From: Schaalia odontolytica
GTDB lineage: Bacteria; Actinomycetota; Actinomycetes; Actinomycetales; Actinomycetaceae
Length of the DNA: 64,000 nt
Reading direction: 5' to 3'
Assembly (NCBI RefSeq): GCF_031191545.1
Contig: NZ_CP133472.1
Location: 1,984,001 to 2,048,000, forward strand
Positions 15,857 to 24,419 of this stretch are shown here, piece by piece. Under the pieces are notes generated by a model that saw only the letters and a program-made list of their open reading frames with translations, searched no databases and had not been told where the DNA came from. The number at the start of each line of letters is the position of its first letter. Within the stretch, counting starts at the first letter, position 1. Position numbers and translations under genes: made by a program.

Positions 15857-15920
15857 CCAGGCCCCGCCACCGCCCACGGGCACCGCAGCCAGGCCCCGCC
15901 ACCGCCCACGGGCATCGCAG
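15857..15920 (+). repeat. Two 32-bp tandem direct repeats in a GC-rich intergenic patch
   Basis: Two adjacent 32-base units, each starting CCAGGCCCCGCCACCGCC and ending in CGCAG, differ at one base. A degenerate third unit follows to about 15960. The inverse complement of the unit core (GTGCCCGTGGGCGGCGG) occurs at about 15777-15793, so strong hairpins can form. Long open frames here are a by-product of GC content; no gene is called between 15718 and 16160. Confidence 0.8.
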
Positions 15921-16100
15921 CCAGGCCCCTCAGCCCCCCATCCGCAGACGGGCGCCGCAGCCCGGTCCCGCAGGCCGTGCGTCAGCCTCCAAACACTCGG
16001 GGCTGCGGTTGGCGGCTACCGGGACTCGCAGCGCCTCTGATACGCGCACAGGGGAGGTGAGTTCCGTGACGCGCCCAGGAGAGGGCATGACAGCATACAG

Positions 16101-16130
16101 ATGGGGCCGACCCCAAAGGGCCGGCCCCAT
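16101..16130 (-). terminator. Terminator of the AspT-type transporter gene
   Basis: ATGGGGCC and GGCCCCAT arms with one mismatch further in, around an AAA loop. Flanking GACAGCA/TGCTGTC can lengthen the stem. Read on the minus strand it ends in TCTGTATGC about 33 bases after the transporter stop. It could act in both directions. Confidence 0.65.
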
Positions 16131-16162
16131 TGCTGTCGCGCAGTGAGCGCTAGGTCTAGCCG

Positions 16163-17755
16163 CTACATGCCACCCAGGATTGTGGCCACGATGATCTTAC
16201 TAACCATCGCTACCGGGTAGACCAGCGCGTAGCCGAGCGCCACGCGAGGATCGGCGTTGGTGCGGCCGTTGGCGAAGGCGAGGACGGCGGGCTGCGTCTG
16301 AGCGCCACCGAGCAGACCGGCAAGCTTCGTGCCACCCATCTTGAAGACCCAACGCATCGTGCAGTACAGGCCGATCGCCATAATCGACGTCATGATGAAG
16401 CCGAGGGTAAAGATGCTGATCCATGCGCCCGATGTGAAGGCCTCGAGGATCTGTCCACCGGCCTTCGCACCTGCCTGCGCGAGGAAGATGAGCAGGCCGA
16501 GCTCGGCCATCACCTGGCAGGTCGTGAAGGGCAGAGCCGTCGCGACCGGACCGATACGCCCGAGGCGGCCAAAGATAAGTCCCACGATGAGCGTGCCGGC
16601 GGCAGAACCGATTGAGAAATACTCCCCGGAGGGGGTCAGGATCGGCAGCTCGCCGATCGCGATGCCCAGCGCCATGCCGATGCCCAGGGCGATCGGGTTG
16701 AGATCCGTGAGACCACGACTCGAGTCACCGAAGAACTTCGTAATCTCGGCCATCTTGGACGTGGGAGCGACGACGCGCACGCGGTCGCCCTCCTGGAGGA
16801 CGAGGCCTGGCTCGGCGACCATGTCGACGTCACCGCGGCGCACGCGCGAGATCGTCGCGGAGTACTCCTTGGCAAGAGCGAGGGAGGCGACAGTGCGGCC
16901 GGCGATCTTCGGGTTGGAGATTGTCATGCGTCGGAAGTCCAGGTAGGAGCGATCCTGCATGAGGGAGTGCGAGGAGGCATGACCAAGCTCGGTGGCCGCG
17001 CGAGCCACGAGCTCACGGGGACCGACGACCGTCACGAGGTCACCGGGATCGAGTGTGTCGGACATCTGGGGACGGGTGATCGGGCCGGTCTCGCCGCGAC
17101 GCAGACGGGAGAATGAAACCCTCTCGCCGAGCTTCTCGTAGATGTCACCAACGAACGGGTGGTCGTCGCGCTCGACGCGGATCGTGCGATTCGACAGGGG
17201 AGAGGGAGCGTCCTTGTCGTTGCGTCCGTAGTGCAGGGCCGCCATCGAGGCAGCGAGCATTCCGATGACACCGAAGAGGTACGCGATTGAGTAACCGACA
17301 GTCGCCCGAGCGGGATCGCCGGAGGCCTCGCCGGCGGCGGCCAGAGCGGGCGTGTTGGTCACCGAGCCTGCGAAGGTACCGGCGATGAGCGGAACGTCCA
17401 TGCCCATGGCCTTACCGAGGTAGAGGCCGACCGTGGCAGTAATGCCGTAGAGAGCGACCATCGTCAGAAGCGGACCGATGGCAGTCTTCAGGTTGTGGAA
17501 GAAAGACGCGCCTGAGTTGATGCCGATGGCGAAAGTGAATAGCGTGAGGCCGAGAGTGCCCAGCTGGGGGGTGACTCGCAGCTCGATACCGTAAGACTGC
17601 GCCCATGCAGCCGTCACGATCGCAAAGAACAGAACGGCGGCGGCACCGAGGCTAATGCCCTTGATCTTCACATGGCCAAATGCCATGCCTATACCGATGA
17701 GAAGGAAGAGGAACAGAACTGGCTGTTCACTCAGAATCTCGAACACCTGATGCAC
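16163..17755 (-). CDS. AspT-type (aspartate:alanine exchanger family) transporter with two RCK_C domains
   Basis: Secondary transporter of the AAE family: a first membrane block of about five helices including LFTFAIGINSGASFF and GTFAGSVTNTPALAA, two cytoplasmic TrkA-C/RCK_C-like modules (GDLVTVVGPRELV and GDRVRVVAPTSKM), then a second membrane block repeating the hallmark (GLLIFLAQAGAKAG, GLLGGAQTQPAVLAFA). The 530-residue length fits. The start is set by the ribosome binding site: GTG preceded by ACGGAGATTTCATC. An ATG 15 codons upstream has no such site and adds a non-membrane, His-rich tail. Known members exchange dicarboxylic amino acids or related anions; the substrate here is unknown. 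Confidence 0.88.
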   Translation of the reverse strand: MHQVFEILSEQPVLFLFLLIGIGMAFGHVKIKGISLGAAAVLFFAIVTAAWAQSYGIELRVTPQLGTLGLTLFTFAIGINSGASFFHNLKTAIGPLLTMVALYGITATVGLYLGKAMGMDVPLIAGTFAGSVTNTPALAAAGEASGDPARATVGYSIAYLFGVIGMLAASMAALHYGRNDKDAPSPLSNRTIRVERDDHPFVGDIYEKLGERVSFSRLRRGETGPITRPQMSDTLDPGDLVTVVGPRELVARAATELGHASSHSLMQDRSYLDFRRMTISNPKIAGRTVASLALAKEYSATISRVRRGDVDMVAEPGLVLQEGDRVRVVAPTSKMAEITKFFGDSSRGLTDLNPIALGIGMALGIAIGELPILTPSGEYFSIGSAAGTLIVGLIFGRLGRIGPVATALPFTTCQVMAELGLLIFLAQAGAKAGGQILEAFTSGAWISIFTLGFIMTSIMAIGLYCTMRWVFKMGGTKLAGLLGGAQTQPAVLAFANGRTNADPRVALGYALVYPVAMVSKIIVATILGGM

Positions 17756-17919
17756 GATGAAATCTCCGTGTTGTGGACTGTGATATGAGGTATGAGTCAA
17801 TTAAACCAGTAATACGTGCTGTGTATCTCAGTCCATTGTCCTAGATAGCGATCAGAGCCCAAAGGTCCGCACAATGAGATGGCGAGGAGCGTAGAGCTCA
17901 GGAGCGATACGGTAAAGGC

Positions 17920-17991
17920 ATGCTTAACGTTCGCGGAATCGGAATCCTCGCCCTGGTCATCGTACCCGGGCGTGCGATGCCTGCCGTGTAA
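17920..17991 (+). CDS. ilvBNC leader peptide (attenuator peptide)
   Basis: A 23-codon open frame preceded by GGTAAAGGC. It is unusually rich in branched-chain codons: its centre reads GIGILALVIV, and counting the ends it has about ten Ile, Leu or Val codons. It ends about 100 bases before ilvB and directly precedes an attenuator. Length, position and composition match the leader peptides that control ilv operons by ribosome stalling when charged Ile/Val/Leu-tRNA is scarce. No similarity search was possible; the call rests on composition and context. Confidence 0.75.
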   Translation: MLNVRGIGILALVIVPGRAMPAV

Positions 17992-18057
17992 CGTGAGGAT
18001 GGATCGCACGCCGAACTCCCCGCATCCGCGCATTTGCCGGATCTGACGGGGTTTTTT
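17969..18057 (+). promoter_or_regulatory. Transcription attenuator of ilvBNC
   Basis: Two stems follow the leader peptide codons. The first is GGCGTGCGAT (17969-17978, inside the peptide frame) with ATCGCACGCC (18003-18012), a perfect 10-bp pair. The second is an intrinsic terminator at 18018-18051: CCCCG/CGGGG outside and ATCCG/CGGAT inside, followed by six Ts. A ribosome stalled on the Ile/Leu/Val codons would mask the first stem, which is the usual logic for releasing an antiterminator. The antiterminator pairing itself I could not fix with certainty. Confidence 0.75.
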
Positions 18058-18092
18058 CTTTGAGACGGTCCCAACGATTGAGAGGACGAAAG

Positions 18093-19856
18093 GTGAGCGA
18101 CACCGCCAACATCACCCGCCTGACCGGAGCCGAGGCTATCGTGGCCAGCCTCGAGGCACTGGGCGTCACCGACGTGTTCGGTATGCCCGGCGGCGCAATT
18201 CTGCCGACCTACGACCCGCTGATGGCGTCGACGTCAATCCGCCACATCCTTGTCCGTCACGAGCAGGGCGCTGGCCACGCCGCCGAAGGCTACGCCCTTG
18301 CCACCGGTAAGGTCGGTTGCGCGATCGTGACCTCCGGCCCCGGTGCCACCAACGTGCTGACGGCGCTGGGCGACGCCTGCATGGACTCGGTTCCGATCGT
18401 CGTCATTTCCGGTCAGGTCGGAGCTTCCCTGATCGGCACCGACGCCTTCCAGGAAGCCGACGTCGTGGGTACGTCGATGCCCATCACCAAGCACTCCTTC
18501 CTCGTCACGGATCCCGCAGAGATTCCCGCGCGCCTGGCCGAAGCCTTCCACCTGGCGGGCACGGGCCGCCCCGGTCCGGTCCTCGTGGACATCACCAAGT
18601 CTGCGCAGGTCGCCGAGATGGACTTCTCGTGGCCTCCGGCTCTTGACCTGCCCGGTTACCGGGTCGCGGATAAGCCCAACATGAAGCAGGTGCGCGCGGC
18701 TGCCCGCGCCATCGCTGACGCCCAGGCCCCCGTGCTGTACGTCGGCGGCGGCATCGTGCGCTCCGGTTCTACCGCCGCGCTGATCGACCTCGTTGAGGCG
18801 ACGAACGCCCCCGTCGTTACCACGCTGACCGCGCGTGGCGCGTTCCCCGACTCCGACCGTCACAACCTCGGCATGCCCGGCATGCACGGCACGGTAGCGG
18901 CCGTCGGTGCCCTTCAGCGCGCCGACCTGATCGTGGCTCTCGGCGCACGCTTCGACGACCGCGTGACGGGTCGCCTCGACTCCTTCGCTCCTCGCGCTGC
19001 GGTCGTGCACATCGACATCGATGCCGCGGAGATCTCGAAGAACCGCCACGCCGACATTCCGATCGTCGCCGACCTGGCGACCGCCCTGCCGATCCTCACC
19101 GACGAGATCGCCCAGGCCTCGTCCCAGAACAAGGCCGACATCTCCGGATGGTGGCGCTACCTTGACCGCCTGCGCACCAAGTACCCGATCGGATGGGCCG
19201 ATCCCGAAGACGGCATGATGGCACCCCAGGAGGTCCTCAAGAAGCTCTCCGACAGGGTCGGACCCGAGGCGGTCTACGTGACGGGCGTTGGCCAGCACCA
19301 GATGTGGTCCGCCCAGTTCATCACCCTCGACAACCCGCGCAGCTTCCTGTCGTCCTCCGGTGCGGGCACCATGGGCTACTGCATTCCCGCAGCCATGGGC
19401 GCTCAGGTTGGCGTCCCCGACAAGGTCGTGTGGGCGATCGACGGCGACGGCTCCTTCCAGATGACCAACCAGGAGCTGGCCACCTGCACGATCAACAACA
19501 TCCCGATCAAGGTCGCCCTCATCAACAACTCCGTGCTGGGCATGGTCCGCCAGTGGCAGTCCCTGTTCTTCGGCAAGCGCTACTCGAACACGACGCTCAA
19601 CCCGGTTGAGGGGGAGCAGATCCCGAACTTCGAGATGCTCGCGCAGGCCTACGGCATGGCGGCGCGTACCGTGCGCTCCATCGACGAGGTCGACGAGGCC
19701 ATCGATTGGGCCATGTCGATCAACGACCGCCCCGTCCTCATTGACTTCCGCGTCTCCAAGGACTCGATGGTCTGGCCGATGGTTGCCGCGGGCGTGTCCA
19801 ACGATGAAATTCGTTACGCCAAGGGCATGGCGCCCGACTGGGAGGTGGAAGACTGA
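18093..19856 (+). CDS. ilvB: Acetolactate synthase large subunit
   Basis: Thiamine-diphosphate enzyme forming acetolactate from two pyruvates, or acetohydroxybutyrate, the first common step to valine, leucine and isoleucine. It shows the TPP-activating glutamate in RHEQGAGHAAEGYA, the FAD-domain motifs, and the TPP/Mg motif GDGSFQMTNQEL ending in NN. The start is GTG with GAGGACGAAAG upstream; an ATG-like extension of 11 codons lacks such a site. The 587-residue length is standard. It overlaps ilvN by ATGA and lies under the leader-peptide attenuator. Confidence 0.97.
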   Translation: MSDTANITRLTGAEAIVASLEALGVTDVFGMPGGAILPTYDPLMASTSIRHILVRHEQGAGHAAEGYALATGKVGCAIVTSGPGATNVLTALGDACMDSVPIVVISGQVGASLIGTDAFQEADVVGTSMPITKHSFLVTDPAEIPARLAEAFHLAGTGRPGPVLVDITKSAQVAEMDFSWPPALDLPGYRVADKPNMKQVRAAARAIADAQAPVLYVGGGIVRSGSTAALIDLVEATNAPVVTTLTARGAFPDSDRHNLGMPGMHGTVAAVGALQRADLIVALGARFDDRVTGRLDSFAPRAAVVHIDIDAAEISKNRHADIPIVADLATALPILTDEIAQASSQNKADISGWWRYLDRLRTKYPIGWADPEDGMMAPQEVLKKLSDRVGPEAVYVTGVGQHQMWSAQFITLDNPRSFLSSSGAGTMGYCIPAAMGAQVGVPDKVVWAIDGDGSFQMTNQELATCTINNIPIKVALINNSVLGMVRQWQSLFFGKRYSNTTLNPVEGEQIPNFEMLAQAYGMAARTVRSIDEVDEAIDWAMSINDRPVLIDFRVSKDSMVWPMVAAGVSNDEIRYAKGMAPDWEVED

Positions 19857-20368
19857 TGACAAACCGTCACACTCTGGCCGTGTTGGTCGAGAACAAGCCC
19901 GGCGTGCTTACCCGCGTCGCCGCGCTTTTCGCCCGCCGCGCCTTTAATATCAAGTCGCTGACCGTGGGGGAGACGGAGCATCCCGAAATCTCCCGCATGA
20001 CCATCATCGTGGACGCCGACTCCGCGCCCATCGAGCAGGTGGTCAAGCAGCTCAACAAGCTCATCAACGTCCTGAAAGTCGTGGAGCTTGACCCCGAAGA
20101 CTCCGTCGAACGGCGTCTGCTCATGATGAAGGTCCAGGCTGACGAGACCCGTCGCACCTCGGTCCTGCAGATCGTGGACCTGTTCCGCGCACACGTCGTC
20201 GACGTGCAACCCGAGTCGGTCGTCATCGAATCGATCGGCTCCCTACCCAAGCTGGAGGCGCTGCTGCGGGCCCTGGAGCCCTACGGCGTCACCGAACTCG
20301 TCCAGTCGGGCGCCGTGGCCATCGGCCGCGGGTCACGCTCGATCACGGATCAACTGAAGGAGAAATGA
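19856..20368 (+). CDS. ilvN: Acetolactate synthase small (regulatory) subunit
   Basis: ACT-domain regulatory subunit that activates IlvB and confers valine feedback inhibition. N-terminal ACT signature: LAVLVENKPGVLTRVAALFARRAFNIKSL. A second ALS_ss_C-type domain follows. The 170-residue length is typical. Start codon overlaps the ilvB stop, so the subunits are likely made in a fixed ratio; ilvC begins three bases after its stop. Confidence 0.97.
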   Translation: MTNRHTLAVLVENKPGVLTRVAALFARRAFNIKSLTVGETEHPEISRMTIIVDADSAPIEQVVKQLNKLINVLKVVELDPEDSVERRLLMMKVQADETRRTSVLQIVDLFRAHVVDVQPESVVIESIGSLPKLEALLRALEPYGVTELVQSGAVAIGRGSRSITDQLKEK

Positions 20369-20371
20369 CAA

Positions 20372-21397
20372 ATGGCAGAAATCATCTACGACGACGGCGC
20401 AGATCTGTCGCTGATCCAGTCCAAGAAGGTTGCCATCATCGGTTACGGTTCGCAGGGTCACGCGCACGCGCTGAACCTGAAGGATTCCGGAGTTGACGTG
20501 GTCGTCGGCCTGCGCCCCGGTTCCTCTTCTTGGGCCAAGGCTGAGGCCGCGGGCCTTGAGGTCAAGGACGTGGCCGAGGCCGTCGCCGAGGGCGACGTCG
20601 TCTCGCTGCTGCTGCCCGACCAGGTCCAGCGCTCCGTGTACGCCGAGCAGGTTGCCCCCAACCTGAAGGAAGGTGCCGCCCTTCTCTTCGCACACGGCTT
20701 CAACATCCGCTACGGCTACATTGAGGTCCCCGAGGGTCACGATGTGGTCATGGTCGCCCCCAAGGGTCCCGGCCACAAGGTCCGCGAGACCTACACCCAG
20801 GGCAAGGGCACCCCGGACGTCGTCGCCGTCGAGGTGGACGCCTCCGGCCAGGCCTGGGATCTGGTCCTCTCCTACGCGAAGGCCATCGGCGGCACCCGCG
20901 CCGGCGTCATCAAGACGACCTTCACCGAGGAGACCGAAACCGACCTGTTCGGCGAGCAGGCTGTCCTGTGTGGCGGCGTCTCTCACCTGATCCAGGCCGG
21001 CTTCGAGACCCTGGTTGAGGCCGGCTACCAGCCCGAGATTGCCTACTTCGAGGTCTGCCACGAGATGAAGCTGATCGTCGACCTCATCAACGAGGGCGGC
21101 ATCACCAAGCAGCGTTGGTCCTGCTCCGACACCGCCGAGTACGGCGACTACGTCTCCGGCCCGCGCGTCATCAACGAGTCCTCCAAGCAGGCCATGAAGG
21201 ACGTCCTGGCCGACATCCAGGACGGCACCTTCGCCCGCAAGTTCATCGCCGATCAGGATAACGGCGCCCTCGAGTTCAAGGCGCTGCGCGCCGAGGAAGA
21301 GGCCCACCCGATCGAGAAGACCGGCCAGAAGCTGCGCAAGGCCTTCGGCTGGACCGACACCGACGAGGACTACACCGAGGGCAGCGCCGCGCGCTGA
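20372..21397 (+). CDS. ilvC: Ketol-acid reductoisomerase (class I)
   Basis: Second step of branched-chain amino acid synthesis: Mg-dependent alkyl migration and NADPH reduction of acetolactate. Rossmann motif [13 protein letters not shown] near residue 24, then cofactor loop GLRPGSSSW whose Arg and Ser residues favour NADPH. Metal-binding [12 protein letters not shown] and [12 protein letters not shown] are intact. At 341 residues it is the short class I form. The ATG follows AAGGAGAAATGACAA. A terminator closes the operon. Confidence 0.97.
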   Translation: MAEIIYDDGADLSLIQSKKVAIIGYGSQGHAHALNLKDSGVDVVVGLRPGSSSWAKAEAAGLEVKDVAEAVAEGDVVSLLLPDQVQRSVYAEQVAPNLKEGAALLFAHGFNIRYGYIEVPEGHDVVMVAPKGPGHKVRETYTQGKGTPDVVAVEVDASGQAWDLVLSYAKAIGGTRAGVIKTTFTEETETDLFGEQAVLCGGVSHLIQAGFETLVEAGYQPEIAYFEVCHEMKLIVDLINEGGITKQRWSCSDTAEYGDYVSGPRVINESSKQAMKDVLADIQDGTFARKFIADQDNGALEFKALRAEEEAHPIEKTGQKLRKAFGWTDTDEDYTEGSAAR

Positions 21398-21425
21398 TCT
21401 CGAGCTAAGTTCCGGCAAGTCTCAA

Positions 21426-21466
21426 GCCTCGGCCTCGTTCCTCTTATGGACGAGGCCGGGGCTGTT
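21426..21466 (+). terminator. Terminator of ilvBNC
   Basis: GCCTCGGCCTCGT pairs with ACGAGGCCGGGGC (one mismatch) around TCCTCTTATGG, followed by TGTTCTAT. Confidence 0.8.
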
Positions 21467-21469
21467 CTA

Positions 21470-22006
21470 TGCGCTCGTCTGCAGGCAGCTAGAGGCGGCG
21501 CTCGGGTTTGGCCTCTGTGGATGCGCCAAGACGGACCGAGGGCCTTTCAGTGCTGATGGCAATGCGTGCGCCGCTTGTCGTGAGCTCGAGCGAGACAACA
21601 ATTAGGAGCTTGTAGCGTCGTGGTGTCGTGCTCGCGATCCCGCGCGGTCCCATCGTTGTCCCAAGTCAATCCTCTCTTCGCGCTGGGAGCGTGTTTCGGG
21701 TGTGAGTTCAAGCTCTGTCACTCGGTCAATAGAGCTGGGGTTTGACCGATTGGGAGCTGGCTTGTTGGCGCGAAGTGCATCGCTATCGCGGCGCTGGCGC
21801 AGAGTGTGACATCCGAAGCTGTTCGTGTGCGTTGGGATGGTGCTATTGGCTCCTTCTGGGCGAAGCTGGCGAGAAAGCTGGGTGTGACAGTTGTTCGCGT
21901 CCTTATGGTTTTGCGTTATCCATGGGGTCTGGTGTGGCACATATATGTCGTATAACTGGTTGGTCAGCATCTAAATTTGTATGATGAATCTTGTGGAGAG
22001 GAAGAT
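21470..22006 (+). other. 537-base region without a convincing gene; sialidase upstream region
   Basis: Lower in GC than its surroundings. Short open frames exist on both strands but have no family resemblance, no good ribosome binding site and odd composition (many Cys and Trp, or His and Asn). Near the 3' end are ACATATATGT (21939-21948), TATAAC (21951) and TATGAT (21980-21985), which probably include the sialidase promoter. No -35 at proper spacing was convincing. Confidence 0.5.
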
Positions 22007-22057
22007 ATGACTTGCTCGCCTCAGAATGACCACCCACATCGGAAGGACCAACGATGA
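22007..22057 (+). CDS. Possible 16-codon upstream peptide overlapping the sialidase start
   Basis: ATG directly preceded by GAGAGGAAGAT, a better ribosome binding site than most in the window. The frame runs to a TGA that overlaps the sialidase ATG (ATGA), encoding MTCSPQNDHPHRKDQR. It could be a translational coupling peptide. Alternatively it is chance, because the sialidase has its own GGAAGGA seven bases before its ATG. Confidence 0.35.
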   Translation: MTCSPQNDHPHRKDQR

Positions 22058-24276
22058 CCCTCCGCCACTACGGGCGTGCCCTCGCGGCCGTCTCGGGAGC
22101 AGCGCTGCTATGCGCGACGCTCTCAGTTCCCGCGTTTGCAACGCCCACCAGTGACACTGACGCCGCCGCTCCCACGGTGGTCGCGGCAACCGATGAAGAA
22201 TCGGCCCCGATCACCGTCACCGCCACACGCACCGACTCCCACGGAGACAAGGTGTACGAGGGCGACCTCATCACCGTCACCTTCACCTACACCAACAACA
22301 CCGACAATGCGCTCACCGTCTTCCCGGTGGACTCCAACCTGTCCGGCGTTCTCACCACCGGTGCCCCCAACTGCCGCTGGCATAACCTGGCCGCGCACAC
22401 GACCAAGCAGTGCACGACCGCCACCCACACCGTGACGGCAGCAGACGTAGCAGCCGGTAGCTTCACCCCCACCTCAACGTGGGCAGCCACCCGTGACCGC
22501 AATGGCACCGACGTCATCGCCGGCGGTATCACCGCCAACAGTGATCCGATCACCGTCGCTCAGGGGGCGCATCCCCCGGCTCCCGACCCGCTCGAAACCC
22601 CCCAGGACTACGCGATTGGCGACAAAGTTCGCCTCGCATCCCCCGGCCTCGCAGGCTTCACCTGCCACCGGATCCCCGCGCTGACCACCGCGAACAACGG
22701 CTGGATCATCGCCTCCTGGGACGGCCGCCCCAACACCTGTCAGGACGCGCCTCAGGCCAACTCCATCGTCTACCGAATCTCCAAGGACGGCGGAAAGTCC
22801 TGGACCCCGATCAAGACGGCCCTGGCTGGCAGTCCCGGTGCCGACAAGATCGGCTACTCCGATCCCTCCTTCGTCGTCGACCGCACAACCGGCACGATCT
22901 TCCTCTTCTCGGTCAAGTCCTACGATGCGGGACTCTTCCAGTCTCAGCTTGGCACCGACCCCGAGGCTCGTAACATCCTGCACGCCCACGTGGTTGAATC
23001 CCACGACAACGGTGAGACCTGGGTCAACCCCCGCACCATTACCGACCAGGTGAGCGCCGGCTACACCGACAGGTGGTTTACTCGCTTCGCCTCCTCCGGC
23101 GAGGGTATTCAGCTGCGCTACGGTGCCTACTCGGGCCGCCTCATCCAGCAGTACGCCGTCGCCGACGCGGGAACCACCTCCCTCAAGGCCGTCTCCGTCT
23201 ACTCCGACGACCACGGCGTGACCTGGAAGCCCGGCGCGCCCACCGAGGGAAGCGCGGACGAGAACAAGGTCGTCGAGCTCTCCGACGGCCGTCTACTGCT
23301 CAACTCGCGCACGCAGGGAACTGCGGGACAACGCCTCGAAGCCATCTCCTACGACGGCGGCGAGACCTGGGGCCCCTTCCGCCACAACTGGGACCTGACA
23401 GACCCGCGTAACAACGCCTCCATCGTTCGCGCCTACCCGGATGCCCCCGAAGGCTCCGCGCGAGCCCGCGTCCTGCTCTTCTCCAACGCCGACTCCTCCA
23501 GTGCCCGCGCCAACGGTACGATTCGCATCTCCTACGATGACGGCTTCACCTGGAACGACGGTAAGGTCTTCGAGAGCGGCGAGATGGCCTACTCGACGCT
23601 GCACCCCCTCGGTGACGGTACCTGGGGCCTGCTGTACGAGTCAGGCGGATACAAGAACATCGAATTCATGCGCCTGGATGCCGACTACCTCGGCCTGACC
23701 GACCCCGGCGAAGAGGACGCCCCCGAGCCCGAGCCCATGCCGGACCCGCAGCCGCAGCCCGCCCCGGAACCGAACCCGACGGCCACTCCCGCCCACTGGG
23801 TCAATACCGGTTCGGGTTGGAAGTGGCAGCTGGAAGACTCCAGCTACGCGATGAACCAGACGATCGTCATTGGCGAGGCCACCTACCGCTTCGGCGCAGA
23901 TGGCATGATGGTCACCGGCTGGGATAACCAGGGCGGCGTGTGGAGTTACTACAATGCCTACGGCGCTCGCGCGAGCGGATGGCTCACGGACGCCGGTAGC
24001 TGGTACTACCTCGATCCTGCGACCGGCGCGATGGCCACCGGTTGGACCCAGATCGACGGCACCTGGTATCTCTTCTCCGCCTCCGGCGCGATGCTCACCG
24101 GCTGGCAGCACGCCGGTAGCTGGTACTACCTGGCCCCGTCGGGTGCCATGCTCACCGGCTGGCAGCAGCTCGGCTCCGCCTGGTACTACTTCGCCGGCGA
24201 CGGCCACATGGTCACCGGTTGGCAGATGATCGACGGCCGCTGGTACTTCTTCGCGCCGTCGGGTGCGTGGATCTGA
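22054..24276 (+). CDS. Secreted exo-alpha-sialidase (GH33) with C-terminal cell-wall-binding repeats
   Basis: Releases terminal sialic acids from host glycoconjugates outside the cell. Signal peptide residues 1-29 (hydrophobic core, cleavage after AFA). An N-terminal beta-type domain reaches about residue 175. The catalytic beta-propeller starts with the RIP motif (HRIPAL, Arg206) and has five Asp-boxes: SKDGGKSW (243), SHDNGETW (316), SDDHGVTW (384), SYDGGETW (432), SYDDGFTW (493). A Pro/Glu-rich linker follows, then about seven repeats of the type GWxxxxGxWYYLxxxGAMxTGW from about residue 585 to the end. These resemble choline- or glucan-binding CW repeats. There is no LPxTG signal, so attachment should be non-covalent. 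Monocistronic, flanked by terminators. Confidence 0.92.
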   Translation: MTLRHYGRALAAVSGAALLCATLSVPAFATPTSDTDAAAPTVVAATDEESAPITVTATRTDSHGDKVYEGDLITVTFTYTNNTDNALTVFPVDSNLSGVLTTGAPNCRWHNLAAHTTKQCTTATHTVTAADVAAGSFTPTSTWAATRDRNGTDVIAGGITANSDPITVAQGAHPPAPDPLETPQDYAIGDKVRLASPGLAGFTCHRIPALTTANNGWIIASWDGRPNTCQDAPQANSIVYRISKDGGKSWTPIKTALAGSPGADKIGYSDPSFVVDRTTGTIFLFSVKSYDAGLFQSQLGTDPEARNILHAHVVESHDNGETWVNPRTITDQVSAGYTDRWFTRFASSGEGIQLRYGAYSGRLIQQYAVADAGTTSLKAVSVYSDDHGVTWKPGAPTEGSADENKVVELSDGRLLLNSRTQGTAGQRLEAISYDGGETWGPFRHNWDLTDPRNNASIVRAYPDAPEGSARARVLLFSNADSSSARANGTIRISYDDGFTWNDGKVFESGEMAYSTLHPLGDGTWGLLYESGGYKNIEFMRLDADYLGLTDPGEEDAPEPEPMPDPQPQPAPEPNPTATPAHWVNTGSGWKWQLEDSSYAMNQTIVIGEATYRFGADGMMVTGWDNQGGVWSYYNAYGARASGWLTDAGSWYYLDPATGAMATGWTQIDGTWYLFSASGAMLTGWQHAGSWYYLAPSGAMLTGWQQLGSAWYYFAGDGHMVTGWQMIDGRWYFFAPSGAWI

Positions 24277-24289
24277 TCCGTGTCTGACG

Positions 24290-24340
24290 CGAGGCCGGGC
24301 CGGGGGAGCGTGAGCACCCTCCCGGCCCCGGCCTCGTCTA
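24290..24340 (+). terminator. Terminator of the sialidase gene
   Basis: Very long GC stem: CGAGGCCGGG arm with CCCGGCCTCG-type arm, extended by GGGGGAG/CTCCC, around GCGTGAGCACC, followed by TCTATGG. Confidence 0.85.
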
Positions 24341-24419
24341 TGGGAGACGTCACCTGGGAATCGGCCCACGTGGTGGAACGATTCCGTCGCCGGACACGCG
24401 GCCGGGGGAAGATGGAGAC

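Noticed and set aside
15606-16146. Long overlapping open frames on the plus strand of the GC-rich patch
   Set aside because: Composition is pure Pro/Arg/Ala from tandem GC repeats; no start signal or family resemblance.
21602-21984. Open frames of 80 and 122 codons upstream of the sialidase
   Set aside because: Low-GC region, no Shine-Dalgarno, no recognisable domain, unusual amino acid composition.
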